Shown in pieces: positions 48,064-58,205 of a stretch of 58,779 nt of DNA (its first letter is position 1; every line of letters starts with the position of its first letter). The DNA lies in assembly GCA_964615375.1 (NCBI GenBank), contig CAZTOW010000057.1, forward strand, positions 1-58,779, in the 5' to 3' direction. Made by a program: the position numbers and the translations under genes. The notes below the pieces were generated by a model that ran no database searches, had not been told where the DNA came from, and saw only the letters and a program-made list of their open reading frames with translations. This DNA comes from CAZKWG01 sp964615375 (GTDB lineage Bacteria; Myxococcota_A; UBA796; CAZKWG01).

Positions 48064-48913
48064 AGAACACCGAGCGGGACACGTAGATCTGATCCTCGGG
48101 CTTCAGGTCGGTGTCGGTGATGCGGCCCTTCATGACGTTCTTCGCGTTGACCCGGGTGCGCTGGCCCTCGCGCAGGAGGTAGACCTTGCGCAGGTTGGCC
48201 CCGGTGCTGGCGCCGCCCGCGCGGTTGATCGCCTCCACCAGGCTCAGGCCCTCCACGTAGGGGACGGTGCCGGGCTTGGAGACCTCGCCCGAGATGTAGA
48301 CCACGGGCCCCGGCGGCACGTAGACGACGTCCCCGGCCTCCAGGGCCATGTTCCCGCGCCCGTAGGCCACCAGCGCGTCCAGGCTGGTCACCAGGGGGTC
48401 ACCGAGCTGAGACTGGCGTTGAACGCGGATCTCCACCGCCGACACGTCCTTGATGCCGCCCGCCAGCGTCAGCACGTCCAGCAACGTAGTAGGCCCGGCG
48501 AGGTAGTAGGTGCCCGGCCGGGCGACGCCGCCCAGCACCTGCACGGGCTTGCTGCCGAAGGAGGCGATGCGCACCGTGATCTGCGGGCTGACGAGGTAGT
48601 CCCGGCCGAACATCCGGGTGAGCAGCTCGTCGATCTCGGCCAGCGTCATCCCCGTGACGTGGACGCGCCCCAGCAGCGGCAGGTCCACCGTGCCGCCGTC
48701 GTCCACGACGAAGGTGCCGGACAGGCCCTTCTCGTCGTAGACCTCGATGGCCAGCGTGTCGCGCGCCCCGATAGGATACTGAAGGAGGTCGGTGCCTCCC
48801 TGCTGGGCGACCACGCTGGCGGGCATCCCCCCTACCGGCGTTGGCGGCACCTCGGCGCCGACCTCCTGCGCCGCAGCCGTCGCCGAGAGGAGCAGCGCCA
48901 GGAACACGGACAT
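48062..48913 (-). CDS. Polysaccharide export protein with SLBB domains (Wza-like)
   Basis: 283 aa, ATG 48913 with GGAGGG upstream. Signal peptide FLALLLSATAAAQ with no lipobox. The poly-export domain starts LLQYPIGARDTLAIEVYDEKG and runs to VRIASFGSKPVQVLGGVARP. Two SLBB domains follow (VQVLGGVARPGTYYLAGPTT and VVYISGEVSKPGTVPYVEGL). Short for Wza, lacking the long C-terminal helix, so probably the periplasmic/outer-membrane channel of a Wzy-type pathway. Neighbours supply ligase and glycosyltransferase; no Wzc co-polymerase or Wzx flippase is in the window. Confidence 0.93.
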   Translation of the reverse strand: MSVFLALLLSATAAAQEVGAEVPPTPVGGMPASVVAQQGGTDLLQYPIGARDTLAIEVYDEKGLSGTFVVDDGGTVDLPLLGRVHVTGMTLAEIDELLTRMFGRDYLVSPQITVRIASFGSKPVQVLGGVARPGTYYLAGPTTLLDVLTLAGGIKDVSAVEIRVQRQSQLGDPLVTSLDALVAYGRGNMALEAGDVVYVPPGPVVYISGEVSKPGTVPYVEGLSLVEAINRAGGASTGANLRKVYLLREGQRTRVNAKNVMKGRITDTDLKPEDQIYVSRSVF

Positions 48914-49021
48914 GAGCCCTCCAGGGCCTCCGGGGCGAGCCGCCTCGGGGCCTCGGTTCGGAGGCTAACCTCTCCCACCGGCCCCCGCAGGCGGGCCTGA
49001 CCAAACCTGGACAGGAGGCGG

Positions 49022-50467
49022 ATGTTCGAGCCCAACCGGATGCAGCAGGCCCTCGGCGCGAGCCCGCTTCGGCAGCGCCTCATCGAGCTGTCCGCGGGCC
49101 TGGTGCTGCTGGTCGTGCTGACGGCGATGGTGGTCTCGCTCTCGCCGCTCTACGTGGTGGGCGCGCTGCTGGGGGTGGCGGGAACGCTCTTCTTCTTCGC
49201 GCGACCAGAGCAGGGGATCCTGGCTTATTTCGCGTTCCGCCTCCTGGCGGACCTGCTGTGGTGGGTGCCGCTGGAGCTGGCGGGGCTCTCGGTGCTGGAG
49301 GTGCTGTCCGGGGGCTTCACCGCGCTGGCCGCCGTGTTGTTCTACGTGGAACTTCGGCGCGTGGAGCGACACCCGGTCTTCGGCGCGCTGCTGGTCTACC
49401 TGGTGGTGCTCTCGCTCTCGGCGATTCGAAGCGGCGATCTGCGCGACGCCCTCGAGATCCTCGCCAAGCACATGAGCCCCTTCCTCATCCTGTTCCTGAG
49501 CACGGCGCTGTTCCGCAAGCCGGCGGACTGGCGGCGGGTGATGGCGCTGTTCGCCGTGGTGGGGGTCATCCCGCTGATGGTCTCCATCTACCACCTGGGC
49601 ACCGGACAGATGTCCAGCGTGAGCCTGGCGGGGCTCAACCGGCTGCTGGGGGGCTACGAGAACCTGCACAACCACGGCCACATGATGTTGCTGCTCACCA
49701 TCATCTACGGGTTCTGGTATTTCATCCTGCCTCGTGGCTGGTTGCGCTGGGCGGCGCTGGGGGCGGCGGGGGCGGCGGCGCTGTGCCTGTACCTGTCCTT
49801 CGTGCGCACGCCCCTGCTGGGGCTGGCCATCTTCGCCGTGCTCTTCCCGGTCTTCCAGCGGCGCTGGGATCTCCTGGGCGCGGTGGTGGCGGCGGGCGTG
49901 GTGGTCGTGCTCTCCAGCGAGACGCTCACGCAGCGCTTCGTGGACCTGCTCCTGCTCCTGGACGTCGGCAACGTGGCGGTGGACCGCTCCCGCCTGGGCA
50001 GCGGGCGCATGGGCATCTGGACCGTCTCCATGCAGCAGTACTTCCAGCGGCCGGTCATGGACCTCGTGCTGGGCGCCGGGCTCGGCGGGCACTGGGAGAT
50101 GGTGCAGAGCTACGTGGACCAGTTCCGCTCCTCCCGCGGCGGGACGCTGGGGCCGCACAACGACTACCTGAGCCTGCTCTACCAGCTCGGGCCGCTCAGC
50201 GTGCTGGGCTACCTCTGGATGCAGGGCAGCGTGCTGGTCTACGCGATGCGGCTGCGGCGGCTGACCACCGACCCCTTCATCCGCACCTTCTCCAGCATGG
50301 CGGCGGCGCTGAGCTGCCTGGTCTTCGTGACCAACTTCGTGAGCAACTCCTTCGTCGAGCGCGTGACCCCCGCCATGATCCTGTGGTCGATCGCGGGGAT
50401 GGTCTTCGCGATGGTCCAGTGGTGCGAAGCGGAGCGGCGGAGGGCGCGTGAAGCGGCCCAGCGCTGA
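49022..50467 (+). CDS. O-antigen ligase/polymerase family membrane protein
   Basis: 481 aa, ATG 49022 with ACAGGAGG upstream. Eleven or so membrane helices with the large periplasmic loop of Wzy_C proteins: RSRLGSGRMGIWTVSMQQYF and GTLGPHNDYLSLLYQLGPLS hold the conserved Arg and His. Ends in a short basic cytoplasmic tail. Catalyses glycan polymerisation or transfer. The last 20 bases overlap the sulfotransferase start, so the two proteins are coupled. The 108-bp divergent gap to the export gene presumably holds both promoters. Confidence 0.92.
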   Translation: MFEPNRMQQALGASPLRQRLIELSAGLVLLVVLTAMVVSLSPLYVVGALLGVAGTLFFFARPEQGILAYFAFRLLADLLWWVPLELAGLSVLEVLSGGFTALAAVLFYVELRRVERHPVFGALLVYLVVLSLSAIRSGDLRDALEILAKHMSPFLILFLSTALFRKPADWRRVMALFAVVGVIPLMVSIYHLGTGQMSSVSLAGLNRLLGGYENLHNHGHMMLLLTIIYGFWYFILPRGWLRWAALGAAGAAALCLYLSFVRTPLLGLAIFAVLFPVFQRRWDLLGAVVAAGVVVVLSSETLTQRFVDLLLLLDVGNVAVDRSRLGSGRMGIWTVSMQQYFQRPVMDLVLGAGLGGHWEMVQSYVDQFRSSRGGTLGPHNDYLSLLYQLGPLSVLGYLWMQGSVLVYAMRLRRLTTDPFIRTFSSMAAALSCLVFVTNFVSNSFVERVTPAMILWSIAGMVFAMVQWCEAERRRAREAAQR

Positions 50468-51446
50468 GCCCTTCCGCGGGCCGCTCTTCCTGGTCGGGAT
50501 GCCCCGCTCGGGGACCAAGCTGCTCCGCACGCTGCTGAACCGCAGCCCGCGAGTGGGGATCCCCGCCGTGGAGACGGAATTCCTCCCCTGGTGGATCTCG
50601 AACTGGGAGCGCTGGGGAGACCTGTCCCAGCGTGAGCGCTTCCGCACCTTCTACGCGGAGGTCACGCGCCTGCCCTACTTCGTCTACCAGGCGGAGCGGG
50701 GCGCCATCGTGACAGAGGCCGACTGGTACGGGGCCTGCGCCGGCTTCGGCCCGGCCGAGGTCTTCGAGGCGCTGGTCCGCCACGACGCGCGCGCACCCCA
50801 GGGCTCGGATCGGATCTGGGGGGACAAGTCGCCCTCCTACATCGGCCACCTGCCGCTGCTGCGCAGCCTCTACCCGCGGGCGCGCTTCGTCCACATCCTG
50901 CGGGACGCGCGCGACTACGCGCTCTCCATGCAGAAGGCCTGGAACAAGCACCCGATCCGCGCCGTCCAGCGCTGGGTGGACGGCGTAGAGGCCGCCCGTC
51001 GCGCCGCCGCCGACTTCCCCCAGGACTACCTGGAGCTGCGCTACGAGGACCTGCTCCAGGACCCCGAGCCCCTGCTCCGGCGCTGCTGTACGCTGCTGGA
51101 GATCCCCTTCGAGGCCGGGATGCTCGACCCCGGGCAGGTGACCGAGAACCTGGGGGACGCCCGCGGGGTGCAGGGGCTCAAGAAGGACAACGCCGGGAAG
51201 TGGCGGGAGAAGATGGATCCGGCCCTGCGGAGCCGGATCGAGCGCATCGCCGGTCCCACGCTGCGCAGCCTGGGCTACCCCGTGGAGCACCAGGGCCCCG
51301 CCGAGCGCGTCCCCGCCGCGCAGATGCGCCTGTACCAGGCCCTGGACGCCTTCGGCCTGATCCGCGGCGAGGTGGCCCAGCGCGGGTGGGTGGGCGCGGT
51401 GCGCTTCCGCATCGACACCTGGCGGGTCTCGGGGAACCGAAGCTGA
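50448..51446 (+). CDS. PAPS-dependent sulfotransferase family protein
   Basis: 332 aa, GTG 50448 inside the 3' end of the ligase gene with GGAGGGC upstream. 5'-phosphosulfate loop: LFLVGMPRSGTKLLRTLLNR. 3'-phosphate motif: RARFVHILRDARDYALSMQK, with Arg and Ser. Further typical: RIWGDKSPSYIGHLPLL and DYLELRYEDLLQDPEPLL. It moves sulfate from PAPS to a hydroxyl or amine, here presumably a sugar of the exopolysaccharide. The pairing suggests a sulfated glycan, which would be notable if confirmed. Confidence 0.92.
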   Translation: MKRPSAEPFRGPLFLVGMPRSGTKLLRTLLNRSPRVGIPAVETEFLPWWISNWERWGDLSQRERFRTFYAEVTRLPYFVYQAERGAIVTEADWYGACAGFGPAEVFEALVRHDARAPQGSDRIWGDKSPSYIGHLPLLRSLYPRARFVHILRDARDYALSMQKAWNKHPIRAVQRWVDGVEAARRAAADFPQDYLELRYEDLLQDPEPLLRRCCTLLEIPFEAGMLDPGQVTENLGDARGVQGLKKDNAGKWREKMDPALRSRIERIAGPTLRSLGYPVEHQGPAERVPAAQMRLYQALDAFGLIRGEVAQRGWVGAVRFRIDTWRVSGNRS

Positions 51447-51457
51447 GGGGGAGACAT

Positions 51458-51472
51458 GCTAGACCATCTAGC
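51458..51472. terminator. Small hairpin at convergent stops
   Basis: GCTAGA (51458-51463) and TCTAGC (51467-51472) form a 6-bp stem with loop CCA. The right arm contains the TAG stop of the transglutaminase-like gene. The terminator role is inferred from position. Confidence 0.45.
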
Positions 51473-52949
51473 GCGCCTCCACCACCTCCAGGCTCAGCTT
51501 CCCCAGATACCCCATGATCTCCACCTGACGGTCCAGGTCGCCCTCGACCAGCTTCAGGTGCGTCGCGTCCGCCGGGGCCTGCCCGAAGGTCGGGTCCACC
51601 GGCACCCAGTCCGTGGGCCCGCCCAGCCGGACCTCCGGCCAGGCGTGGTAGTAGAAGGCGCCGCGCTCGGTGACGCGGTCGGAGTAGACGACGCCGGCGG
51701 CGATGCGGGCGGGGATGCCGACAGCGCGAGCCAGGGTCACGAAGAGGGCGGTGTGCTCGTTGCAGTCGCCGCGCATGGTGCGCAGCACCTCGCGGCCGTT
51801 GGGCACGCCGATGGTGGGGACCTTGTCGACGTTGCGGAAGGTCCACTGCACGAGGCGCCGGACGGCCTCGGGGCGGTCGGGAGCGTCGCCCACGATGAGC
51901 GCGGCCTGCTTCTGGATCTCCGGGTCGTTGACGGGGAGGCTGACGGTGGGCTCGAGCCAGGCGGGCTCGCTCGCGTCGACCACGGGGAGGCGGGGCAGCT
52001 CCTCCCACAGGGGGACCTCGACACGCACGGTGTCGCCCTCGCGCACCTGGAGCGGGGGCCAGGAGCGGAGCTGCTCGGGCTCGACCCCGCCGACGCGCAG
52101 GCTGAGCAGGCGCAGGTCGCGCGCGCGGGGGAGCGAGCCCTCCAGCTTCACCGCGGAGAGCGCGATGAGGTCCACGGGCTCCTGGTCCTCGGGGACGTCC
52201 TGGGCCTCCTGCTCGGACATGCGCACCATGCTGAGCCCCAGCGCGCCCTCCTGCCGCAGGGTCTCGCCGGTGGGGAGGACCAGGGCGCGGGCGGAGAAGT
52301 CGTGGAAGCGCGACTCGATCCAGTAGGCCTCCTCGCCGTTCTCCAGGACGGTGACGTCGGTGACCCGGATCTCCATCTCGCCCTCAGCCAGCGTGAGCGG
52401 GTCGAAGTAGGGCACGGCGAAGCGCGCGCCGACGGAGAGCGGGGTGCGGCGGATCACGCTCTCCAAGGAGAGGCTGACCTGGGGCGGGCGGCTGATGGGG
52501 AAGCGGAGCTCAGACGTCTCGCCGCCCTGGGTGACGGCGATGACGATCTCGCTCCCGCGCACCTCCCCGCGGGCGGTCATGCGCACCTGCTCGCCCGCGA
52601 GGAAGAAGTCGAAGCTGCGCAGCGCGCCCTCCGCGTCCACGAGCGCGGCGCTGGCGGTGACGATGCGCTGGAGCTGGCCGAAGGTGGCGACGCGGAACTG
52701 GGAGCGGTTCTCGTAGAGGGTGGCGCCCTCGGCCGCGGGGCTGACCCGGCTCACGGCGTAGCCCACGTGGCTCTCCTGGAAGAAGATGCCGTTCCAGCGC
52801 TCCTCGGCGGGCCCGGTGGCCAGCGCGGCGACGTCCAGGCGCGCGGGGCCGACCTCGGCGCGCTCATCGAGCACGAAGCCCACGGCGAGCACCGCCCAGG
52901 CGAGCAGGCTCACGACCTCGAAGGCGACCAGCCAGCGGCGCGCGCGCAT
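51468..52949 (-). CDS. Transglutaminase-like protein, membrane-anchored
   Basis: 493 aa from ATG 52949 with GGAGGTCTG upstream; a GTG further upstream is weaker. One N-terminal helix (LVAFEVVSLLAWAVLAVGFV) anchors it. Beta-rich residues 45-330 follow. The transglutaminase core is at the C-terminus: RGDCNEHTALFVTLARAVGIPA with nucleophile Cys, FYYHAWPEVRL with His and WVPVDPTFGQ with Asp. These proteases or amidases act in the periplasm; the substrate is unknown. It shares the 114-bp divergent region with the PP2C gene. Confidence 0.92.
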   Translation of the reverse strand: MRARRWLVAFEVVSLLAWAVLAVGFVLDERAEVGPARLDVAALATGPAEERWNGIFFQESHVGYAVSRVSPAAEGATLYENRSQFRVATFGQLQRIVTASAALVDAEGALRSFDFFLAGEQVRMTARGEVRGSEIVIAVTQGGETSELRFPISRPPQVSLSLESVIRRTPLSVGARFAVPYFDPLTLAEGEMEIRVTDVTVLENGEEAYWIESRFHDFSARALVLPTGETLRQEGALGLSMVRMSEQEAQDVPEDQEPVDLIALSAVKLEGSLPRARDLRLLSLRVGGVEPEQLRSWPPLQVREGDTVRVEVPLWEELPRLPVVDASEPAWLEPTVSLPVNDPEIQKQAALIVGDAPDRPEAVRRLVQWTFRNVDKVPTIGVPNGREVLRTMRGDCNEHTALFVTLARAVGIPARIAAGVVYSDRVTERGAFYYHAWPEVRLGGPTDWVPVDPTFGQAPADATHLKLVEGDLDRQVEIMGYLGKLSLEVVEAR

Positions 52950-53063
52950 CAGACCTCCGCCGGCATCATAGCCCTGGCGACGGCGCCGCAATATGCTGGC
53001 CCGTCACACGTGGCTCGGTACACGAGGTTCCAGGCTCCCTGCGGCGGGAGCAGGAGGGATGGC

Positions 53064-54329
<1,266 letters not shown>

Positions 54330-55151
54330 CTATCGGACAGGCTCGCCGAAGCGCCCGCTGCGGAAGGTGCCGAAGACCGGGATCCCCGGGCGGCACTGGT
54401 CATAGGACAGCCAGACGTACTGGGCCTTGCCCTTGATGTTTCGCAGGGGCACGAAGCCCCAGACGCGGCTGTCGCTCGAGTGGTCGCGGTTGTCGCCCAT
54501 GGCGAAGATGTGGCCCTCGGGCACCGTGACCGGGCCGTAGTCGCGCATCTGGAAGCCGTAGATCACCGACGCGAGGGCCGCGTGTGAGATGTCACCGAGC
54601 TTCTCCTCGAAGAGGGCGGTGGCGTTCTCGCGGCAGCGGTCGTCCACGAAGTTGAAGTCGCCGTCCGGCGTGCGCGACTGGGGCACGCCGTTGATGTAGA
54701 CGGTGTTGTCCTTCACCTCGATGGTGTCGCCGGGCAGGCCGACCACGCGCTTGACGTAGTCCAGCGTGCTGACCCCCGGGAAGGGCAGGTCCACCCAGTA
54801 GGAGACCTTGCCCTCGTCCGAGCCCGGGTAGACGAAGACCACCACGTCCCCGCGCTCCGGCGCCTTCAGCTCTGTGACGGGAATGCGGGTGAGCGGGAGG
54901 CGCCAGCCGTAGGAGAACTTGGTGACGACGATGTGATCGCCGATCAGCAGCGTCGGCACCATCGAGCCCGAGGGGATGCGGAAGGGCTCGGCGAAGACCG
55001 AACGGATCAGCAGCACGGTCAGGAGCGCGGGCCCCCAGGTCCGTATCGTGTCCCAGATCCAGTCGGCGAAGCGGCGGGCGGCGCCCCGATCGTCGGGGCT
55101 GTCGTCGTACACGTCGTCGGCCGTCTCGGGCCGGTTCTTGCCCTCTTCCAT
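54330..55151 (-). CDS. lepB: Signal peptidase I
   Basis: 273 aa from ATG 55151, with GAGGTGTGGGTC upstream. A transmembrane segment near residue 40-55 (TWGPALLTVLLIRSVFAEPF) leads into the serine site, RIPSGSMVPTLLIGDHIVV. The catalytic lysine is in TLDYVKRVVGLPGDTIEV and box E is FAMGDNRDHSSDSRVWG. It removes signal peptides of exported proteins, fitting the many secreted products here. Its stop codon abuts that of the PP2C gene. The N-terminus is acidic and longer than in short Gram-positive forms, with a single membrane helix. Confidence 0.96.
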   Translation of the reverse strand: MEEGKNRPETADDVYDDSPDDRGAARRFADWIWDTIRTWGPALLTVLLIRSVFAEPFRIPSGSMVPTLLIGDHIVVTKFSYGWRLPLTRIPVTELKAPERGDVVVFVYPGSDEGKVSYWVDLPFPGVSTLDYVKRVVGLPGDTIEVKDNTVYINGVPQSRTPDGDFNFVDDRCRENATALFEEKLGDISHAALASVIYGFQMRDYGPVTVPEGHIFAMGDNRDHSSDSRVWGFVPLRNIKGKAQYVWLSYDQCRPGIPVFGTFRSGRFGEPVR

Positions 55152-55219
55152 GACCCACACCTCGGCCGACCTGCGTAACCCGCCTGACCAACCCCCGCCG
55201 CAGGGATAGCCTTCCCGAC

Positions 55220-55822
55220 ATGCCCCTCGACGCCCTCGCCCGCCAGCTCCGTGACCGCCCCCCCGTCCGCGCCACCGCCGACAGCCTCGTCCCGCGCGCC
55301 GCCGTGGCCGCCGTCTTCCGACCCGGCCCCGATCTGCTCTTCATCCAGCGCAGCGAGCGGGCGGGGGATCCGTGGAGCGGGCACATGGCCTTCCCGGGCG
55401 GTCGTCAGAGCCCCGGAGACGCCCACGGCCGCGCCACCGCCGAGCGCGAGAGCTGGGAGGAGGTGGGCCTGGACCTCGCCCAGCACGGCGAGCTCATCGG
55501 CGAGCTCGACGAGCTCATCGCGCCCGTGCGCCGGACCGTGCGCCCGCCGCTGGTCATCGAGACCTGGGTGTACCGGCTCGCGCACGATCCCGCGCTGACG
55601 CCGAACCACGAGGTCGCGCAGGTCTACTGGTTCTCCCTGGACCGCCTGCGCAGTGGCGAGGGGCGCGGCACCCTGTTGTATGATTGGGAGGGCTCGACCT
55701 TGGAGCTGCCCTGCGTCCGGCTCGACGGCACGCTGATCTGGGGGCTCACCCTCCGGCTCGTGGACGACCTGCTCGGACACCTGGCGAGGAGCGGCTGGGA
55801 GGATCTCCCGGGACCGCGCTGA
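55220..55822 (+). CDS. Nudix hydrolase, CoA-pyrophosphatase-like
   Basis: 200 aa, ATG 55220. The region AAVAAVFRPGPDLLFIQRSE leads to HMAFPGGRQSPGDAHGRATA and ERESWEEVGLDL, the Nudix box with Asp in place of the first Glu and the conserved REx2EExGL. The opening SGHMAFPGGR is the NudL/CoA pyrophosphatase signature. It probably cleaves CoA or ADP-ribose-type pyrophosphates. It forms a short plus-strand run with the two following genes, but each has its own gap. Confidence 0.9.
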   Translation: MPLDALARQLRDRPPVRATADSLVPRAAVAAVFRPGPDLLFIQRSERAGDPWSGHMAFPGGRQSPGDAHGRATAERESWEEVGLDLAQHGELIGELDELIAPVRRTVRPPLVIETWVYRLAHDPALTPNHEVAQVYWFSLDRLRSGEGRGTLLYDWEGSTLELPCVRLDGTLIWGLTLRLVDDLLGHLARSGWEDLPGPR

Positions 55823-55862
55823 GCGCAGACGGACTCACCCGAACCACCAAGAGAGAACGCCG

Positions 55863-56405
55863 ATGAAAGCCGAGTACGACTACCTGGCCTCCCCGCTGGC
55901 CGCGCTGCGCTCCGGGGACGCGCGCCGCGCGATCCGCCAGCTCGAGGAGCTGCGCGACGTCAAGCCGGAGCTCGTGGAGGCGACCTACCACCTCGCGCGC
56001 GCCTGGCAGACGGCGGGCGACAACGACAAGGCGAAGGCGTACTACGCCGAGGTCCTGGCGGACGCCAGCCACCCCTTCTTCGCCCACACCCGGGTCCGCC
56101 TCTCGGAGATGGGCGTCGATCCCGACAGCGTCCGCTCCAGCCACGGCCCCAGCACCGGGATCGTGCCCGACCGCGTCGCCGAGGCCACCGGCTCGGAGGT
56201 CGCGCCCCAGCCGGTGACGGGCCCCTCGGAGGAGGCTGCTCCCGAGGCCACCCAGGCCGAGCCCGCCGCTGAGGCCGTCGCCGAGGCCACCCAGGCCGAG
56301 CCCGCCGCCGAGGCCGCCCCCTCCGAGGCCCCCAAGGCCAAGGGCAAGAAGGCGAAGGGCGCCGCCCCCTCCGAGGGCGGCGGCCAGGACGGCGCCTCCT
56401 CGTAG
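55863..56405 (+). CDS. TPR-like protein with Ala/Glu-rich repeat tail
   Basis: 180 aa, ATG 55863. Residues 1-75 look like two tetratricopeptide helices pairs (ALRSGDARRAIRQLEELRDV, ATYHLARAWQTAGDNDKAKA). Residues 95-150 are a low-complexity tail with two copies of EATQAEPAAEA, encoded by a 39-bp tandem duplication. The end is basic (KAKGKKAKGAAPSE). No signal peptide. A scaffold role is plausible but unproven. Confidence 0.75.
   Translation: MKAEYDYLASPLAALRSGDARRAIRQLEELRDVKPELVEATYHLARAWQTAGDNDKAKAYYAEVLADASHPFFAHTRVRLSEMGVDPDSVRSSHGPSTGIVPDRVAEATGSEVAPQPVTGPSEEAAPEATQAEPAAEAVAEATQAEPAAEAAPSEAPKAKGKKAKGAAPSEGGGQDGASS
56244..56321 (+). repeat. 39-bp tandem duplication in coding region
   Basis: Units 56244-56282 and 56283-56321 are almost identical and encode EATQAEPAAEAVA and EATQAEPAAEAAP. 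Copy number is likely to vary between strains. Confidence 0.7.
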
Positions 56406-56468
56406 CGGGCGCGCTCGCCATCGGGCTAAGCTCTCCCGGGGGTCCGCCACGCCCCCGGGAGCTGGCCC

Positions 56469-58022
56469 ATGTTCGTCCTCGCGCTGCTGGTGTCCTCAAC
56501 CTTCGCCGCTCCCCTCCCCTGCGGGATGCCGCTGCTGGGTGAGCCGCCCCCGCTCGCCGTCCCCCCCCACGACCCCGCGCCCCCGGACGCGGCGCTCGAG
56601 GAGCGGGACGCCTACGGGACCTTCCCCTACACCACGAGCTCGGACCACTTCATCGTCAAGTGGGGCAGCAGCGGCGGCGTCGACGAGAGCGACGTGGACT
56701 TCCTGATCGCCGCCTTCGAGGACGCCTGGCAGATCGAGATCGAGGAGATGGGGCACCCGGCTCCCCCCGGCACCGACCGCTATCTGTTCAACGTCTACAT
56801 CGGGGACTCGGGATCGGGCACGCCCGACGGCTACGGCGCCGCCGGCTACTACTCCGCGGACCCCGACGGCTACCCGATGGTGGTGATCGCGGCGGACACG
56901 CTCTCCGACCTGGCGTATACGGAGATCACGGCCGCGCACGAATTCTATCACGCGATCCAGAACGGGATCGGGACCTACAGCTACTCGGGCGACGCCGCCT
57001 GGTACTGGGAGGCGACCGCGGAGTGGGCGTCCGGCCAGGTCTACCCGGACAACGAATACTCGGCGGTCTTCCTGCTCGGGCTGGCCTATCTGCCCTACCT
57101 GCCGGTCAACTTCTTCGACTACCCCGACCGGGGCACCCTCCAGGAGTACCACCAGTACGGCGCCTTCATCTTCCCCACCTACCTGAGCGAGCACGTGGCG
57201 GACTGGACGATCATCCGCGACTCCTGGGTGGAGGCGAGCTCGCGCGACCCGCTCACGAGCCTCGACAACCTGCTGCGCGAGCAGGGCACCAGCGTGGCCG
57301 AGGTCTTCCCCTGGTTCGCCGCCCACAACGCCACCTGGGACTACGCCAACGGCGAGATCTACGCCGACATGCTGGACGAGTACGCGCGCTGGTACGGCGA
57401 CGACGACCACCGCGTCGTGGTCGAGCTCGACGCCGCGGGCACCGAGGGCTGGGTGGACGCCCCGAGCGCCACCCTGCCCCAGTTCTACGGCTACAACGTC
57501 ATCCGCCTGGAGGACCCGCCGGCCGGCTCGCTGGTCATCGGCTTCCGCGGCGACGCCGAGGGCTCCGACGGGAGCGAGGCGCGCTGGGGCGCCATCCTCG
57601 TCGAGGAGACCACGCGCGAGGTCACCTACACCGAGCTCGCGCTGGAGGACGGCGAGGGGGAGGCGACGCTGAGCCTCGACGGGAGCGAGCAGAACGTCTA
57701 CCTCGCCGTGGCCGCCACGCCCGAGGAGGCCCGGGACGACGAGACCTTCGGCTGGTCCTACAAGGTCTCCTGGGGCGAGGAGGGCACAGAGACCGGCGAG
57801 ACCGGAGACCCGGGCGAAGAGACCGGCGAGACCGGCGAGATCGCGGGGGGCGACTCCGACGAGCCCGCGGAGACCGGAGACGGGACCCTGGTGCCCAAGA
57901 CCGGCTGCGCCTGCAGCAGCGCCCCCGCCCGGAGCCCCTGGGCGGCCGTGATCGCCCTGGCCCTGAGCGCGCGCTATCTCACCGCTCGCCGCTCGTCCAG
58001 CTCCAAAGCGGACAGTTTCTGA
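56469..58022 (+). CDS. MXAN_6640-like secreted metalloprotease with MYXO-CTERM-like tail
   Basis: 517 aa, ATG 56469. Short signal FVLALLVSSTFAAP. The zinc motif is AAHEFYHAIQNGI (HExxH), with WYWEATAEWASGQVYP as the downstream ligand region. This arrangement is seen in the myxobacterial MXAN_6640 group. The body ends in a Thr/Glu/Gly/Asp-rich linker (TGETGDPGEETGETG) and then LVPKTGCACSSAPARSPWAA, a hydrophobic segment and Arg-Arg, the plan of MYXO-CTERM sorting tails. It is exported and probably surface-anchored or released by that sorting system. Substrate unknown. Confidence 0.88.
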   Translation: MFVLALLVSSTFAAPLPCGMPLLGEPPPLAVPPHDPAPPDAALEERDAYGTFPYTTSSDHFIVKWGSSGGVDESDVDFLIAAFEDAWQIEIEEMGHPAPPGTDRYLFNVYIGDSGSGTPDGYGAAGYYSADPDGYPMVVIAADTLSDLAYTEITAAHEFYHAIQNGIGTYSYSGDAAWYWEATAEWASGQVYPDNEYSAVFLLGLAYLPYLPVNFFDYPDRGTLQEYHQYGAFIFPTYLSEHVADWTIIRDSWVEASSRDPLTSLDNLLREQGTSVAEVFPWFAAHNATWDYANGEIYADMLDEYARWYGDDDHRVVVELDAAGTEGWVDAPSATLPQFYGYNVIRLEDPPAGSLVIGFRGDAEGSDGSEARWGAILVEETTREVTYTELALEDGEGEATLSLDGSEQNVYLAVAATPEEARDDETFGWSYKVSWGEEGTETGETGDPGEETGETGEIAGGDSDEPAETGDGTLVPKTGCACSSAPARSPWAAVIALALSARYLTARRSSSSKADSF

Positions 58023-58077
58023 CCGCGCCTCCGCTGCACCCTCTTGCCGGGGACTGCCTGGAGCGGGAGAGGGGGCA

Positions 58078-58143
58078 GGCCGGGCGCACGCTCGAAGAGC
58101 GCCCGGCCGCGGGGGGAGAACCCTCGCAGGAGGGTTCTCCCCC
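58078..58143. terminator. Two tandem strong hairpins
   Basis: First, GGCCGGGCGC (58078-58087) pairs with GCGCCCGGCC (58099-58108), 10 bp, loop 11. Second, bases 58112-58124 (GGGGGAGAACCCT) pair with 58131-58143 (AGGGTTCTCCCCC), a perfect 13-bp stem with loop CGCAGG. They follow the metalloprotease stop by 55 bp. They may act as a terminator, but two such stems in series with no T-run also resemble a mobile hairpin or REP-like element. Confidence 0.7.
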
Positions 58144-58205
58144 TGGCAAAGCAGCAGATTGTCGGGCGCGCTGGGCGCGGCCGACGAATCGCTCAGCCGG
58201 CCCTG

